DNA from: Nitrospirota bacterium
GTDB lineage: Bacteria; Nitrospirota; JACRHL01
Assembly (NCBI GenBank): GCA_016212085.1
Contig: JACRHL010000019.1
Location: forward strand, 186,001-250,000
Direction of reading: 5' to 3'
Length of the DNA stretch: 64,000 nt
Part shown: one piece after another, positions 35,544 to 44,742 of the stretch
How the letters are laid out: every line of letters starts with the position of its first letter
How positions within the stretch are numbered: the stretch's first letter is position 1
Made by a program: the position numbers and the translations under genes
Notes under the pieces: model-generated
The model's database searches: none
The model's input: the letters and a program-made list of their open reading frames with translations, nothing else
Told to the model about the DNA's origin: nothing

Positions 35544-36856
35544 TGTTCCTCCTCCCCCATCATGCCGGACGGCAGGGGCTCGCCCACGGCCGCTTCCAGC
35601 CTGCCCAGCGCCGCCTTGGCCTGGGACAGCAGCTCCCAGTAACGGGTTTCGTAGTCGTGGAGGGTGACCTGGGCCTGGACCAGGTTCGAAAAGTCCACAC
35701 CGCCCACCTGATACCCCGCCCGCATGGAGGCGACGGTCTGCTGCGAGAGGGGGATGATGCCCGTGCTCAGCAGCCGCGTCCGCTCCCGCGCCGCCCGGTA
35801 GGTGGCGTGGGCGGTGGCGATCTCCTCGCGCACCTGGTCGCGGGCGGCCTGCCGGGCGGCCTGGGCGGCCTCGAACTCGCGCAGGCGCTGGGCCACCAGC
35901 CGGTCCTGGCGGCCGTCCCGGTCGATGGGCACGTTGAAGGTCAGCATCACCGTGGCCAGGTCGGGCCAGGGCGAGCCGTCCGGCTCGTGGCCGCTGCGGA
36001 ACCCGTAGGCGGCGTTCACCATGAAATCGGGCAGGTGCGCCCGGCGCGCCAGGTCCAGCTCCACCCGCGCCTGCTCCGTGGCGCTGACCGCGCCCGTCAG
36101 CATGGGCCGTGTCCACCCCGCCAGGGACACCAGATGGTCCACGTCCGGCACCTCCGGCAGGTCCGTATCGACCTGTTCCGGCAGGCGGATCTCCTGCCCG
36201 GCGGGCCACCCCATCAGCCGGCTCAACCGCGCCGCCGCCTGCGCCCGCTCACCGTCCAGCGCCAGCCCCATTTCGAGCAGCTTGGCCAGTTCCACGTCCG
36301 CCAGCAGCACGTCCTGCTGCAATCCCTTGCCCAGTGCATACTTGGTGCGCGCGATGTCGGTGAACAGGTGCAACGGTTCCTGGTTGTGGCCCACGATCTC
36401 CAGGGCCCGGTCCAGGTAGAACAGCCGCCACCAGGCCTCGGTGACATCGCGCGCGACCTCACGGCGCAGCTCCCTGCCATCCGCCGCCGCCACCAGGGAG
36501 GCGTGCCGCGCCGCGTCCACCTCCAGGGCGCGCCGGCCGGGAAACGGAAACACCTGGCCGATCCCCACCTGGATCTGGGTCATGGGCTCCCGGTCCAGGG
36601 CCAGGCTGTCCACCGGCAGGCTCATGGCCGCCAGTTGCAGGCTGGGGTCCGGCAGGGCGCCCGCCCGCGCCGGCACCTCGCCGAGCGCGGCGGCCGTGGC
36701 CTGGGCGGCCACCAGCAGCTGGTTGTTGGACAGGGCGGCGGCGAGCGCCCGGTTCAGGGTCAACGCCTCGGCGCCCCAGGCGGGGCCCGCGAGGGCCGCC
36801 ACCAGGGCGATGGGCAGGCACAACGCCCACCGGGCGCATCGGGGGGATCGGGTCAT
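35540..36856 (-). CDS. cusC: TolC-family outer-membrane efflux protein CusC-like
   Basis: This 438-residue protein has a signal peptide (LCLPIALVAALAGPAWGAEA) and a TolC-like OEP fold with two helical repeats (LTLNRALAAALSNNQLLVAAQ; VELDLARRAHLPDFMVNAAYGF). It completes the tripartite pump with CusB and CusA across the outer membrane. The ATG at 36856 is chosen because AAGGAG lies seven bases upstream; an ATG at 36874 and a longer frame are possible. The stop overlaps the cusB start. No lipid-modified cysteine is evident. Confidence 0.9.
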   Translation of the reverse strand: MTRSPRCARWALCLPIALVAALAGPAWGAEALTLNRALAAALSNNQLLVAAQATAAALGEVPARAGALPDPSLQLAAMSLPVDSLALDREPMTQIQVGIGQVFPFPGRRALEVDAARHASLVAAADGRELRREVARDVTEAWWRLFYLDRALEIVGHNQEPLHLFTDIARTKYALGKGLQQDVLLADVELAKLLEMGLALDGERAQAAARLSRLMGWPAGQEIRLPEQVDTDLPEVPDVDHLVSLAGWTRPMLTGAVSATEQARVELDLARRAHLPDFMVNAAYGFRSGHEPDGSPWPDLATVMLTFNVPIDRDGRQDRLVAQRLREFEAAQAARQAARDQVREEIATAHATYRAARERTRLLSTGIIPLSQQTVASMRAGYQVGGVDFSNLVQAQVTLHDYETRYWELLSQAKAALGRLEAAVGEPLPSGMMGEEEQ

Positions 36857-36995
36857 TCCCCGGCTCCTTGTCATGATTCGGGACACGCAACGGGTCCAAC
36901 GGATCGTTCCGGCCCGTGGCGGCATGGCGCCGGGCCGGAACAGGGATGGACCACCCCACGGGGGGGTGGACCGCACCGCACGGGAAGGCGGGGGT

Positions 36996-37394
36996 CTAGA
37001 TCAGGAAGGTCTGGAGGAGAACGTGGCGCCGGGCGGCAAACGGCCGGGGCGGCGGCCCGCGGGATGGCGTCACCGGTTCCGGTGCCGAGGCCGCCAGCGG
37101 GGCGGGCACCCCGCCGGACACCACCGCCACCGGCGGCTTGTCCAGCGTGACACCCTTGGCCAGCAGCGCCGGCGTATCGACGCAGCAGGCATCGGCCTGC
37201 ATGGCCGCGTGCGGCGCAACCACCGCCTCGTCCATGGCGCCGGGCGCCATGTGGTCGTGCCCGTGCCGGTCCATGGTGAGGGTGTGGGCGAAGGCGTGCG
37301 CCGCCATCAGGCCGCACTGGCCGAACACCATCACCCCCACCAGCAGCAGGCGGGCGAGAACGCCGGAATGGATGTGTCTGGTGACGGTCCGCAT
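36996..37394 (-). CDS. Small His-containing membrane/exported protein ahead of cusCBA
   Basis: This 132-residue protein has a hydrophobic N-terminal segment (LARLLLVGVMVFGQCGLMAAHAFA) followed by a His/Met stretch (TMDRHGHDHM) and a CC pair (DACCVD). I do not recognise a family, but such short metal-ligand-rich proteins often head copper-efflux operons. It ends 139 bp before cusC on the same strand. A GGAG sequence precedes the ATG. Coding status is supported by the signal-like segment and codon bias. Confidence 0.6.
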   Translation of the reverse strand: MRTVTRHIHSGVLARLLLVGVMVFGQCGLMAAHAFAHTLTMDRHGHDHMAPGAMDEAVVAPHAAMQADACCVDTPALLAKGVTLDKPPVAVVSGGVPAPLAASAPEPVTPSRGPPPRPFAARRHVLLQTFLI

Positions 37395-37417
37395 GCCTCC
37401 GTATCCGAACTCCCATC

Positions 37418-37446
37418 AAGGTAGCTCCGGGAAACCGGCGGGTCAA
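37418..37446 (-). promoter_or_regulatory. Candidate promoter of the cus operon
   Basis: On the minus strand TTGACC (-35, 37446-37441) and TACCTT (-10, 37423-37418) are 17 bp apart. The predicted start is about 20 bp before the small His-protein ATG. The spacer contains CCGGTTTCCCGG, a short dyad, but no clear CueR or CusR box. Support is moderate. Confidence 0.4.
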
Positions 37447-37478
37447 GCCCGGAATGGCGTTGCCCGCCGGCGGGAGAC

Positions 37479-37506
37479 CCGGGCGCGGCGCGATTGCCGC
37501 GCCCGG
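37479..37506. terminator. GC-rich stem-loop between convergent/divergent units
   Basis: CCGGGCGCGGC-gcgatt-GCCGCGCCCGG forms an 11-bp perfect stem. There is no T-run. It lies 113 bp past the stop of the exported gene at 37619-38725 (same strand order) and upstream of the cus promoter, so it may insulate the two. Confidence 0.4.
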
Positions 37507-37618
37507 TCCAGGGTTGTGTCCGGTCCGATGCCGGCACTCCCGCCGTGGGCCGAGGCGACCCAGGGGATCGGGTTGCCTCGGCCCGCGGGGAAACGCCCGG
37601 GGAGTCCGGACGCCCGCG

Positions 37619-38725
37619 TTACTTGCGGTAGCCGCCCAATTGGGTCATGAACATGCCCTGGAGGGCCAGCATCATGTCGGTGCTGCGGGCGTAGTAGGTG
37701 TCCATGTCGAAGGTGTAGGTCTTGTCTTCCGTCGTGGATGCCTTCTTGATCTTCTTCCAGGCACCCACGAGCGCGCCCATGCCTTCCTTCGTCTCGGCCT
37801 GCTCCACCGCCGGGGCCTCGGCGGGAACCTCCTCCCAGAACGGCCGGTCCGACACCAGGTGCTGCTTCAGGTCCGCGCGGACCCAGTTGGGCTGTCCATA
37901 GCCCATGAAGCGGAACGAGGAGTTCCTGGCTTGCAGGTGGTGCACCATGTCCGCGTCAACCTGGTAGGACAGGAAGCTCTTGTCCGCCTCCACCGTCGCG
38001 AAGTCCACCACCATGTTCACGGACAGGAGCGCCATGTCCTTGTGGGCGAAGATCACCTTCATCTCCTTGTAGTTGGTGTTCTTGAACATGCCCGAAAGGC
38101 CCTGCAAGGCGTTGGCGCGCTCCAGGTTGTCCATGTACAGCGCCATGCCCGTGGGCGCCACGAAGATCGAGTTGGAATCCTTGGTCTCCGTCACCCAGGG
38201 CGACGCGTGCAGGGAACCCTCGAAGTTTTCGTACTCCGGCATGGCCTTCAGGGTGTCGTAGGACACCACCTCGATGCCCATGCCCTGCAACGTGCCGGTC
38301 AGGTCGGCATACGACTTGTCCACCATCGCCTGCAACGCCGCCATGTCCAGCATGGGCAGGCCCCGGCTCTTCTGTTGGGAGTGGGTCGTGGTGGTCCGGG
38401 TTTCGATCCCCGTGGCCGTGTTCTCCGACCATCCAGACGATTGCCGCGAGTTGGACGCTTCCTTGTATGCGGTGAACTCGATGTTGTAGTTGATGATGGC
38501 AAGCTTCGTGATCTCGCCAAAATGCTTGGCGCCGGACAGGTCCACATACGTCTCCGCCTGAGCGGCCGGGCCCGCCGCAAAATCATAGGCCGCGGTCCGG
38601 GCAGCCTTGTCCTTGGCCAGCGCGTCCGGCACGGCGGACGGCACGCAGAACGGCACCAGCACGGCCAGGGCCAGCCCGCCGATCCGGGAACGGGTTCCGA
38701 ACCGCCGCGTCACATCATTCATCAT
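37619..38725 (-). CDS. Exported protein of unknown function (368 aa)
   Basis: I do not recognise a family. The protein has a signal peptide (GGLALAVLVPFCVPSAVPDALA) and a mixed alpha/beta body with features such as LAIINYNIEFTAYKEASNS near residue 80 and repeated Met-containing segments. The body describes no enzyme motif I know. The ATG at 38725 follows GGGAG by eight bases; a second ATG is the next codon. It appears to be monocistronic, with its own upstream region at 38726-38886. Confidence 0.72.
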   Translation of the reverse strand: MMNDVTRRFGTRSRIGGLALAVLVPFCVPSAVPDALAKDKAARTAAYDFAAGPAAQAETYVDLSGAKHFGEITKLAIINYNIEFTAYKEASNSRQSSGWSENTATGIETRTTTTHSQQKSRGLPMLDMAALQAMVDKSYADLTGTLQGMGIEVVSYDTLKAMPEYENFEGSLHASPWVTETKDSNSIFVAPTGMALYMDNLERANALQGLSGMFKNTNYKEMKVIFAHKDMALLSVNMVVDFATVEADKSFLSYQVDADMVHHLQARNSSFRFMGYGQPNWVRADLKQHLVSDRPFWEEVPAEAPAVEQAETKEGMGALVGAWKKIKKASTTEDKTYTFDMDTYYARSTDMMLALQGMFMTQLGGYRK

Positions 38726-38886
38726 TAGGAGCACTCCCTTGAGGTAAAAAAATCAGCGATTCATGGCAACGGTGGCCGCGCGGCACGGCGGAAAGCCTCC
38801 CCGGATCGGCCGGGCGCGCGGCATGGGCGCTATTTTCCGTGCCGGTCCCGGCAAAACGCAACACCGGGCGCGATTCCGGCGAGGGG

Positions 38887-39585
38887 TCAATAATGCAACT
38901 CCAGCGCCTCGGCGATGAACCTCACCAGCGGCCCGGCCTTCTGGAACGCCGTCTCCGCCTCATCCAGGAAATCCGCGCGCAGGACGCGGGCGGGGTCCAG
39001 GTTCTTCAGGGCGAACAGGCTCTTGCGCTTCAGCCATTGCACGTGCGGATGGGCGGGGTCGATGCCCCGGGACGGCCGGGTGAGGGATTCGCCCTCCAGG
39101 CCGTCGAAATAGTCGCGGTAGGCGATGTCGTCCACCACCGCCGCCCACGCCTTGGGGCGCTGGATGATGGCGGCGCGGATGCGGGCCAGGGTGGGGGCGT
39201 CGGGCTTCCAGATGCCGCCGCCCAGGAACACCTCGCCGGGGGCCAGGTGCACGTAGAAGCCCGGCGCGTGCACGTCCCTCCCCGCCGCGTGGCGGAACTG
39301 GCAGCCCACGTTCTCCTTGTAGGGGCGCTTGTCGCCGGAAAAGCGCGTGTCGCGGAAGATGCGGAACATGGAGCCGCCCTGCCTGCGCGGGTCGGCCACG
39401 AAGGCGTCGGAGACGTGCGGCAGCACCCGCTCCCCCACCGCCTGGATGAAGGCCTGCACCGGCGCCACCACGTGCCGCTCGTAGCGCTCCCTGTTGGCCT
39501 GGAACCACTCCCGGTCGTTGTGGGCCGCGAGGTCCGCGAGAAAGGCGAACAGGTCCGGCGGAAAGCCCTTGAAATCCATGCCCAT
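38887..39585 (-). CDS. DUF2461 domain protein
   Basis: This 232-residue soluble protein has the DUF2461 hallmarks: GFPPDLFAFLADLAAHNDREWFQANRERY (split as DLFAFLADL and NDREWFQANR), MFRIFRDTRFSGDKRPYKEN in the middle, and GFYVHLAPGEVFLGGGIW. The biochemical role of the family is unknown. The ATG at 39585 is favoured by GGAGG eight bases upstream. It lies 70 bp after the globin-like gene and could be the last member of that operon. Confidence 0.87.
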   Translation of the reverse strand: MGMDFKGFPPDLFAFLADLAAHNDREWFQANRERYERHVVAPVQAFIQAVGERVLPHVSDAFVADPRRQGGSMFRIFRDTRFSGDKRPYKENVGCQFRHAAGRDVHAPGFYVHLAPGEVFLGGGIWKPDAPTLARIRAAIIQRPKAWAAVVDDIAYRDYFDGLEGESLTRPSRGIDPAHPHVQWLKRKSLFALKNLDPARVLRADFLDEAETAFQKAGPLVRFIAEALELHY

Positions 39586-39655
39586 GGTGGCGTCCTCCCT
39601 CACGCGCGGGTGCCCGCTGTCCCCGATAACCGCCCCGAAGGGGGGTGACATTCCC

Positions 39656-40066
39656 CTACGGGATCACCTTTTGCACGCCGGCGGCGATCACCCGGCGCCA
39701 GGAGGCCTCCAGGGTGGCGCTGTATTCCGGGTCGATGCCCCGCACCGAGTGCATGAGCGACTCGACCCAATGGACGAACCACTCGGGCCGCACGTTCAGG
39801 GAGTCCGGCCCGTGGTGCGTGCGCACGTAATCCAGCTTGGACGCCGCCTGGGGCGAACCGGCGGCGTCCATCAGCAGCAGGGTGATGGCATTGCGCAGGA
39901 AGTTGCGCAGGATGCGCTCGTCCGCCCCGGCGAACAGCGCCACCGCGCCGGGCGCGCGCCGCGCCAGCTCGTCGAAGAAAACCTCGTGGAACGCCGGCGC
40001 GGCCAGGCAGCGGCGGGCGCTGGCGGTCACGCTGGAGAGGGCGGATGGGTTGTCGTCGTTGACCAT
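39656..40066 (-). CDS. Globin-like protein
   Basis: This 136-residue protein has the pattern of a single-domain globin: FHEVFFDELARRAPGAVALF as helix A/B, DERILRNFLRNAITLLLMDA as helix E, a proximal-histidine candidate in YVRTHHGPDSLNV, and WFVHWVESLMHSVRGIDPEY as helix G. It is diverged, so haem binding is likely but not certain. The ATG follows AAGGAAGGGGGG. It lies 32 bp after the HD-GYP gene, implying that it provides gas or redox sensing to that signalling unit. Confidence 0.68.
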   Translation of the reverse strand: MVNDDNPSALSSVTASARRCLAAPAFHEVFFDELARRAPGAVALFAGADERILRNFLRNAITLLLMDAAGSPQAASKLDYVRTHHGPDSLNVRPEWFVHWVESLMHSVRGIDPEYSATLEASWRRVIAAGVQKVIP

Positions 40067-40098
40067 GTCCCCCCTTCCTTGTGGGAGTGGTGCGGGCC

Positions 40099-41505
40099 TT
40101 ACAAGAAATAGCGCGACACGTCGATGCCGGCGGCCCGCGCGTCCACCACCCGCGCGATGTGGCGCACGTGGGCGCCGTCCGGCCCGCGCTCGTCCAGCGC
40201 GGCGTGGGCCGGGTGGCCCAGCGGCGTGCCATCGGTGGTGGTGAGCAGGCGCACCGGCGGCCGGTCGGCAACAAACGGATCGCGGTGGGTGCCGGTCACC
40301 ACCGCCAGCTCGCCGCTGGTGAGCTGCAACAGGGTGCCCACCGGGAAGATGCCCACGGCGTTCACGAACACCTTGGTGAGCACCGGATCGAAGGCGCTGC
40401 CCGCCTTGTTGAGCAGGAACCGCAGGGCGCGCTCCGGGCTGACCGGGGTGCGGTTGTAGACGCGGGCGCTGGTCATGGCGTCGTAACAATCGGCCAGGGC
40501 GATGACGCGGCCGAACAGGGACAGGTCGCGCCCGTGGGGCAGGCGCGGATAGCCGGAGTGGTCCAGGTTCATGTGGTGCTCGAAGGCGCCGCTGGCCAGG
40601 CGGCTGAAGGACGCGTCGGCCCCCTTGAGGCGCAGCACGGCCTTGACGCCGTCCACCGGGTGGCGGCGGATCAGCGCCCATTCGTCCTGGGTGAACTCCG
40701 CCGCCTTGTCGAGCACCGCCGGCGGCACGCCGCCCTTGCCGATGTCGTGCAGCAGCGCGGCCATGCCGAGCTGCGCCAGCATGGGCCGGGACAGCCCCAG
40801 CCGCCGCCCCAGCGCCAGCGCCAGCACGCACACGTTGACCGCATGGTGGCCGGTGTACGCGGCGTGGCAGCGCAGGGTGGTCAGCCCCAGCAGTTGGGCC
40901 GGGTCGGCCCACAGCGCGTCCACCAGCCGGTGCACCACGCGCTTGGCGCGCCGGAGGGGCGGCGCCTGGCCGGTCCCGACGCCGTCCATCACCTCGGCCA
41001 CGGCGTGCAGGGCGCGGGCGTACAGGGCCTTGGCGGCCTCCGCCAGGTGCGGCGCGGCGGCCTCGGCGCGGGCCGGATCGAGGAGCAGGCAATGGTCCTG
41101 CCCGGCGATATCGGCGAGCACGGCGAAGCCCTCCTCCGGGCGGTCCGGGCGGGCACCGCCCCAGGCGCACAGCAGGTCCGTCAACACCTCATCCCGGTAG
41201 CCGGGCCGCACGCTCACGGCACCCACGCCGTGGCTGCGGAAGGCGGCGATCAGCCCCTCGGCGGCGGCCAGGTCGCGCTCCGGGCGCAGCCGCTCGTCGC
41301 CCAGGTAGAGCGCGTTGCCGCCCAGGCGCAGCGCCGCGCCGTCCGCCAGGGTGGCCACCGCGCGCACCTTCTCCAGGGCCGGGCCCCAGGCGCCATCGGC
41401 CGCGCCGTGGGTGCGCGCCAGGCGCATCAGCACGGACAGCTGGCGCACCAGCTCCAGGCCGAGGCCGGTCCGTTCCCGCTCCAGGGTGTGGCGGCCGTCG
41501 CTCAC
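40099..41505 (-). CDS. HD-GYP domain phosphodiesterase-like protein
   Basis: This 468-residue protein has an N-terminal region of unknown type (about 1-190) and an HD-GYP domain at about 215-390. Metal ligands are present: HHAVNVCVLALALG, LLHDIGKGGVP, and HHMNLDHSGYP (the GYP segment with D-H-S in place of D-G-S). Loss of GIP (here GGVP) and DGSG changes may alter activity. It would hydrolyse c-di-GMP or a related dinucleotide. The GTG start overlaps the upstream HEAT gene stop. Residues 58-125 resemble the N-terminal region of that HEAT protein. Confidence 0.87.
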   Translation of the reverse strand: MSDGRHTLERERTGLGLELVRQLSVLMRLARTHGAADGAWGPALEKVRAVATLADGAALRLGGNALYLGDERLRPERDLAAAEGLIAAFRSHGVGAVSVRPGYRDEVLTDLLCAWGGARPDRPEEGFAVLADIAGQDHCLLLDPARAEAAAPHLAEAAKALYARALHAVAEVMDGVGTGQAPPLRRAKRVVHRLVDALWADPAQLLGLTTLRCHAAYTGHHAVNVCVLALALGRRLGLSRPMLAQLGMAALLHDIGKGGVPPAVLDKAAEFTQDEWALIRRHPVDGVKAVLRLKGADASFSRLASGAFEHHMNLDHSGYPRLPHGRDLSLFGRVIALADCYDAMTSARVYNRTPVSPERALRFLLNKAGSAFDPVLTKVFVNAVGIFPVGTLLQLTSGELAVVTGTHRDPFVADRPPVRLLTTTDGTPLGHPAHAALDERGPDGAHVRHIARVVDARAAGIDVSRYFL

Positions 41506-43202
41506 GGGGCGCCCTCCAGCTCGCGCAGGGCGAACCCGCAGGCGGCCCGCACCCGCTCGTTATGGTGGCGGGAGCCCTCCTGGAGCAGCGACCGGGCCGC
41601 CGGGGTGCCCACCGCCTTCGCGCCGGACACGGCGCACAGGGACACCTCCTCCCCCTTGCGCCGGCCCCACAGGCGGCGCCGGGCCTTCAGGTGGGGGGCG
41701 AAGAACGGCAGCGCGCCGTCCCCCCCCAGGGTACCGATGGTGGCGAACACGGCGCGCCGCTCGCCCATGCGCATGTCGGCGAACAGCTCCCCGGTGGTGA
41801 GCTGCCGGAGGGGCTCCAGCGCCTCCGTGTAGCGGGCGTCGGTCACCAGGACCAGGGCGCGGCGGCGCAGGGCCACCTCCAGGTCGCACAGGAACGGCAG
41901 CAGCAGTGGATGGCCCATGGGGCGGATGGCGGCGATTGCCTCCAGGGCGGCGCGCCGCACGTCCATCTCGGGGTGGCCGGCCAGCGCCCCCAGGGCGTCC
42001 AGGTCCGCCTCGGCGCCGACACGGCCGATGACCCGCGCGGCGCAGGCGGCCAGGTCCGGGTCCGGATCGGCGAGCAGCGGCAGCAGCGGACCGGCGCCGG
42101 ACCGGCAGAAGCGCGCGGCGGTGCCGAGCAGGCGCTCGCGCACGGGCCCGGCTGGCACCGCCAGGGTGGCGCGCAGCACCGCCGCCGGGTCGCCCGCCGG
42201 CAGCGCGTCCAGGTATGCCCCCAGGGCGGCCAGCGCCGCCGCGTCCGGCTCACCGGCGCCGAACACGCGGCCGATGCCGTCGGACAGGGCGGTGAGGCCC
42301 GGCTCGCCGGCCAGGGTGGCCAGGGTGCCGTCCAGGCTGGCCCGCATGGGGGCGGCCAGGCCCGCCTCCCGCAGGGCCAGCAGGGTGTCGAGCTGGCGCC
42401 CCGCCACGGCAAGGCGGCCCTGCCCGAGGGAGGCGGCGACAAAGCCAGAATAGAGCCGCGCCAGCCCGGCGAACGCCTCCGGGTCGTCCTCGATGGCGAG
42501 CACGTCGCCCAGGATGCCGGCCAGCTCCAGGGCGGGGTCCAGCGCCCGCTCGCGGGCGATGAGCTGGTCCAGGTGGGCCTCGTCGCGCGGGGTGAGGCGG
42601 AACGCCGCCAGGGCCTCGGGCCCGAACGCCACCGGTCCGGGCGGCGCCGGCTGGGCGGCCAGGCGCGCCGCCACGCGGGCGAGGTCGCCCGGCGCCGCCG
42701 GCCATGCGGGGCGCAAGGCCGGCGGGGGGTTGTCCGCCACGGCGGTCAACGTCACGTGGGGGAGGCCCGCCTCCCAGAACAGGGTGACCAGGTCGTCGTC
42801 GTCCAGGGCCGGGCCGGTGCCCTGGGCCAGCAGCGCCACGGCGCGCCCGGCCTGGGATTCGTCCAGCCCGGAGGCCAGGGTGACGGCCCGCACCCCGTCG
42901 GCGTGCAGGCGCGCGCACAGGCCGTCGGGCGCGTCGTCCCGGTACACGGCGGCGCCGTCCCGGTGCAGGTGGTCACGGGCCACCCCCAGGGTGAACGCGC
43001 CGTGCTCCGCCACGAACCGCGCCAGGCGCAGGGCGGTGTTGTCGCGGGTCTGCTGGTGCACGGGGTTGTCCGGTGCGTAGGGGCGCAACGTCTTCAGCGC
43101 CCGCGCCACCGCCTCCACCAGGTCGGCGGTGGCGGTGATCTCCGGGTCGAGCAGTGCGGCGCCGCGGCCTTCCGGATGGCCAGCGGGTGCTTCGGACGGC
43201 AT
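41502..43202 (-). CDS. HEAT-repeat protein with novel N-terminal domain
   Basis: This 566-residue soluble protein is Ala/Leu-rich. Helical repeats from about residue 355 (GPLLPLLADPDPDLAACAARV; DLDALGALAGHPEMDVRRAALEAI) are HEAT-like and would bind proteins. The N-terminal part (AEHGAFTLGVARDHLHRDG, then LCARLHADGVRAVTLASGLD) resembles that of the downstream HD-GYP protein. The ATG at 43202 follows GAGGGGG. The GTGA overlap with the HD-GYP gene indicates cotranslation and probably a complex. An inverted-repeat element lies 68 bp upstream. Confidence 0.82.
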   Translation of the reverse strand: MPSEAPAGHPEGRGAALLDPEITATADLVEAVARALKTLRPYAPDNPVHQQTRDNTALRLARFVAEHGAFTLGVARDHLHRDGAAVYRDDAPDGLCARLHADGVRAVTLASGLDESQAGRAVALLAQGTGPALDDDDLVTLFWEAGLPHVTLTAVADNPPPALRPAWPAAPGDLARVAARLAAQPAPPGPVAFGPEALAAFRLTPRDEAHLDQLIARERALDPALELAGILGDVLAIEDDPEAFAGLARLYSGFVAASLGQGRLAVAGRQLDTLLALREAGLAAPMRASLDGTLATLAGEPGLTALSDGIGRVFGAGEPDAAALAALGAYLDALPAGDPAAVLRATLAVPAGPVRERLLGTAARFCRSGAGPLLPLLADPDPDLAACAARVIGRVGAEADLDALGALAGHPEMDVRRAALEAIAAIRPMGHPLLLPFLCDLEVALRRRALVLVTDARYTEALEPLRQLTTGELFADMRMGERRAVFATIGTLGGDGALPFFAPHLKARRRLWGRRKGEEVSLCAVSGAKAVGTPAARSLLQEGSRHHNERVRAACGFALRELEGAP

Positions 43203-43269
43203 GCCTAATCCCCCCTCGGGCCGCGGCCGCGCCCGATCCGTTGGACGCCCGAAAAGCCCGAATATCAAT

Positions 43270-43424
43270 GGGCACCTCCAATGACCGCCACAAGCGGTTC
43301 GGGTGCCCGGTACCCCGAGCGGAACGGCCCCGCAGAGCCCGGAACCCATCCCGTCGATGGGCGCGGGTGCGAGCACCGCCTTGGCGCGGCAACCGGGGCG
43401 CATGGCAGGTTGGTAAAAGTGCCC
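43270..43424 (+). repeat. Short inverted-repeat element, copy C
   Basis: A 155-bp copy with ends GGGCACCTCCAATGACC and GGTTGGTAAAAGTGCCC, flanked by CAAT on both sides (43266-43269 and 43425-43428). It sits between the divergent HEAT and NifS-like genes and must lie in or near both promoters. Confidence 0.85.
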
Positions 43425-43503
43425 CAATGCCGGGGAGTATAAAAAGCGCGGCCACCGCGCGTCAACGCGGAGACGCGCGCGGCGGAATCCGCGTTGATGT
43501 AAC

Positions 43504-44667
43504 ATGGGCCCGTTTCCCGTGCGTTACTTCGACCACATCAACTGTGCCCCGCCCCTGGAGGAAGTGGTCCGGGCCATGGCCCCGTGGCTGTCGGCCCCCG
43601 CCGACCCGCAGGCGGAGCATGCCGCCGGGCGCCGCGCCCACATGGCGCTGGAGGCGGCGCGCGCCCAGGTGGCGGCGCTGATCGGCGCCTACCCGGCCGC
43701 CGTGCTGTTCACCGCCACCGGCAGCGAGGCCAACAACCTGGCGGTGAAGGGCTACCTGAAGGCCAACCGGCGCCGGGGCACGCGCATCCTGGTGTCGGCC
43801 GTGGAGCACCCCAGCGTGGAGCGCGCCTGCCGGCGCATGACCGCCGACGGCTACACCCTGGACACGCTGCCCGTGGACCGCCACGGCCGGGTGGACCCGG
43901 ACCACCTGGCCCGCCACCTCACGGACGACACCGCCCTGGTGTGCGTGCAGCTCGCCAACCCCGAGGTGGGCACGGTGCAGCCCATCGCCGAAATCGCCTC
44001 GCGCCTGGCCGGCACCCGGGCCGCCCTGATGGTGGACGCGGTGGCCGCCGCCGGGCGGATGCCCATCCACGTCGAGGAGCTGGGGGCGGACCTGCTCACC
44101 CTCTCCGCCAGCACCCTGGGCGGCCCCGCCGGGGCGGCGGCGCTGTATGTGCGGCGCGGCCTCCGGGTGCAGCCCGAGATCGACGGCGGCGTGCAGGAGA
44201 ACGGCCAGCGCGGCGGACTGGAGAACGTGGCGGCGGCGGTGGGCTTCGGCGTGGCGGCCGGGCTGACTGCACAACGGCTGGCCGACGCATCCGCCCGCCT
44301 GAACGCCCTGGCGGAACGCTTCCGGGCCGCGCTCTCCGGCCACCCGGCCATCGCCTTCAGCGGCCATCCGGAAACCCGCCTGCCCGGCCACGTCAGCCTG
44401 CTGGTGGCCGGCGCCGAGGGGCAGAGCCTGCTCACCCTGCTGGACAAGGCCGGGGTGGCGGCGGCGTCCGGCTCCCACTGCGGCGCCAAGGCCATGAAGG
44501 CCTCGCCGGTGCTCACCGCCATGGGCTATCCGGCCGCCCAGGCCCTGTCCGGCGTGGTGTTTTCCTTCGGCCCCGGCAATTCCCCGGAAGAGGTGGACCA
44601 GGGGGTGGAACTGCTGCAACAATGTATTGATGACAGCCAACGGGCCCTGCCGGGCGCCGCGGGATAG
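43504..44667 (+). CDS. NifS/IscS-like class V aminotransferase-fold protein lacking the PLP lysine
   Basis: This 387-residue protein aligns along its whole length with class I cysteine desulfurases: TGSEANNLAVKG, VEHPSVERACR, ANPEVGTVQPI, GGVQENGQRGGLENVAAAVG, and ASGSHCGAKAMKASPVLTAMG with the catalytic cysteine. However the PLP-binding SxHK motif reads LSASTLGGPAG (about residues 200-210), so His and the Schiff-base Lys are Ser and Thr. The Gln in VDAVQ is also Ala. It therefore cannot be a normal desulfurase. TusA follows 75 bp downstream. It may be a persulfide carrier, scaffold or regulator. Confidence 0.85.
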   Translation: MGPFPVRYFDHINCAPPLEEVVRAMAPWLSAPADPQAEHAAGRRAHMALEAARAQVAALIGAYPAAVLFTATGSEANNLAVKGYLKANRRRGTRILVSAVEHPSVERACRRMTADGYTLDTLPVDRHGRVDPDHLARHLTDDTALVCVQLANPEVGTVQPIAEIASRLAGTRAALMVDAVAAAGRMPIHVEELGADLLTLSASTLGGPAGAAALYVRRGLRVQPEIDGGVQENGQRGGLENVAAAVGFGVAAGLTAQRLADASARLNALAERFRAALSGHPAIAFSGHPETRLPGHVSLLVAGAEGQSLLTLLDKAGVAAASGSHCGAKAMKASPVLTAMGYPAAQALSGVVFSFGPGNSPEEVDQGVELLQQCIDDSQRALPGAAG

Positions 44668-44742
44668 GCCGCGCGACCGGGGCGCGGGCGCGGGCATCCC
44701 TTCAAGGCCGGGGCCCGTGCCGATAGCAAGGAGCAAAACGCC

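Noticed and set aside
37418-37446. CueR or CusR box in the cus promoter
   Set aside because: The spacer has a weak dyad but does not match the ACCTTCC-type CueR or the CusR consensus well enough.
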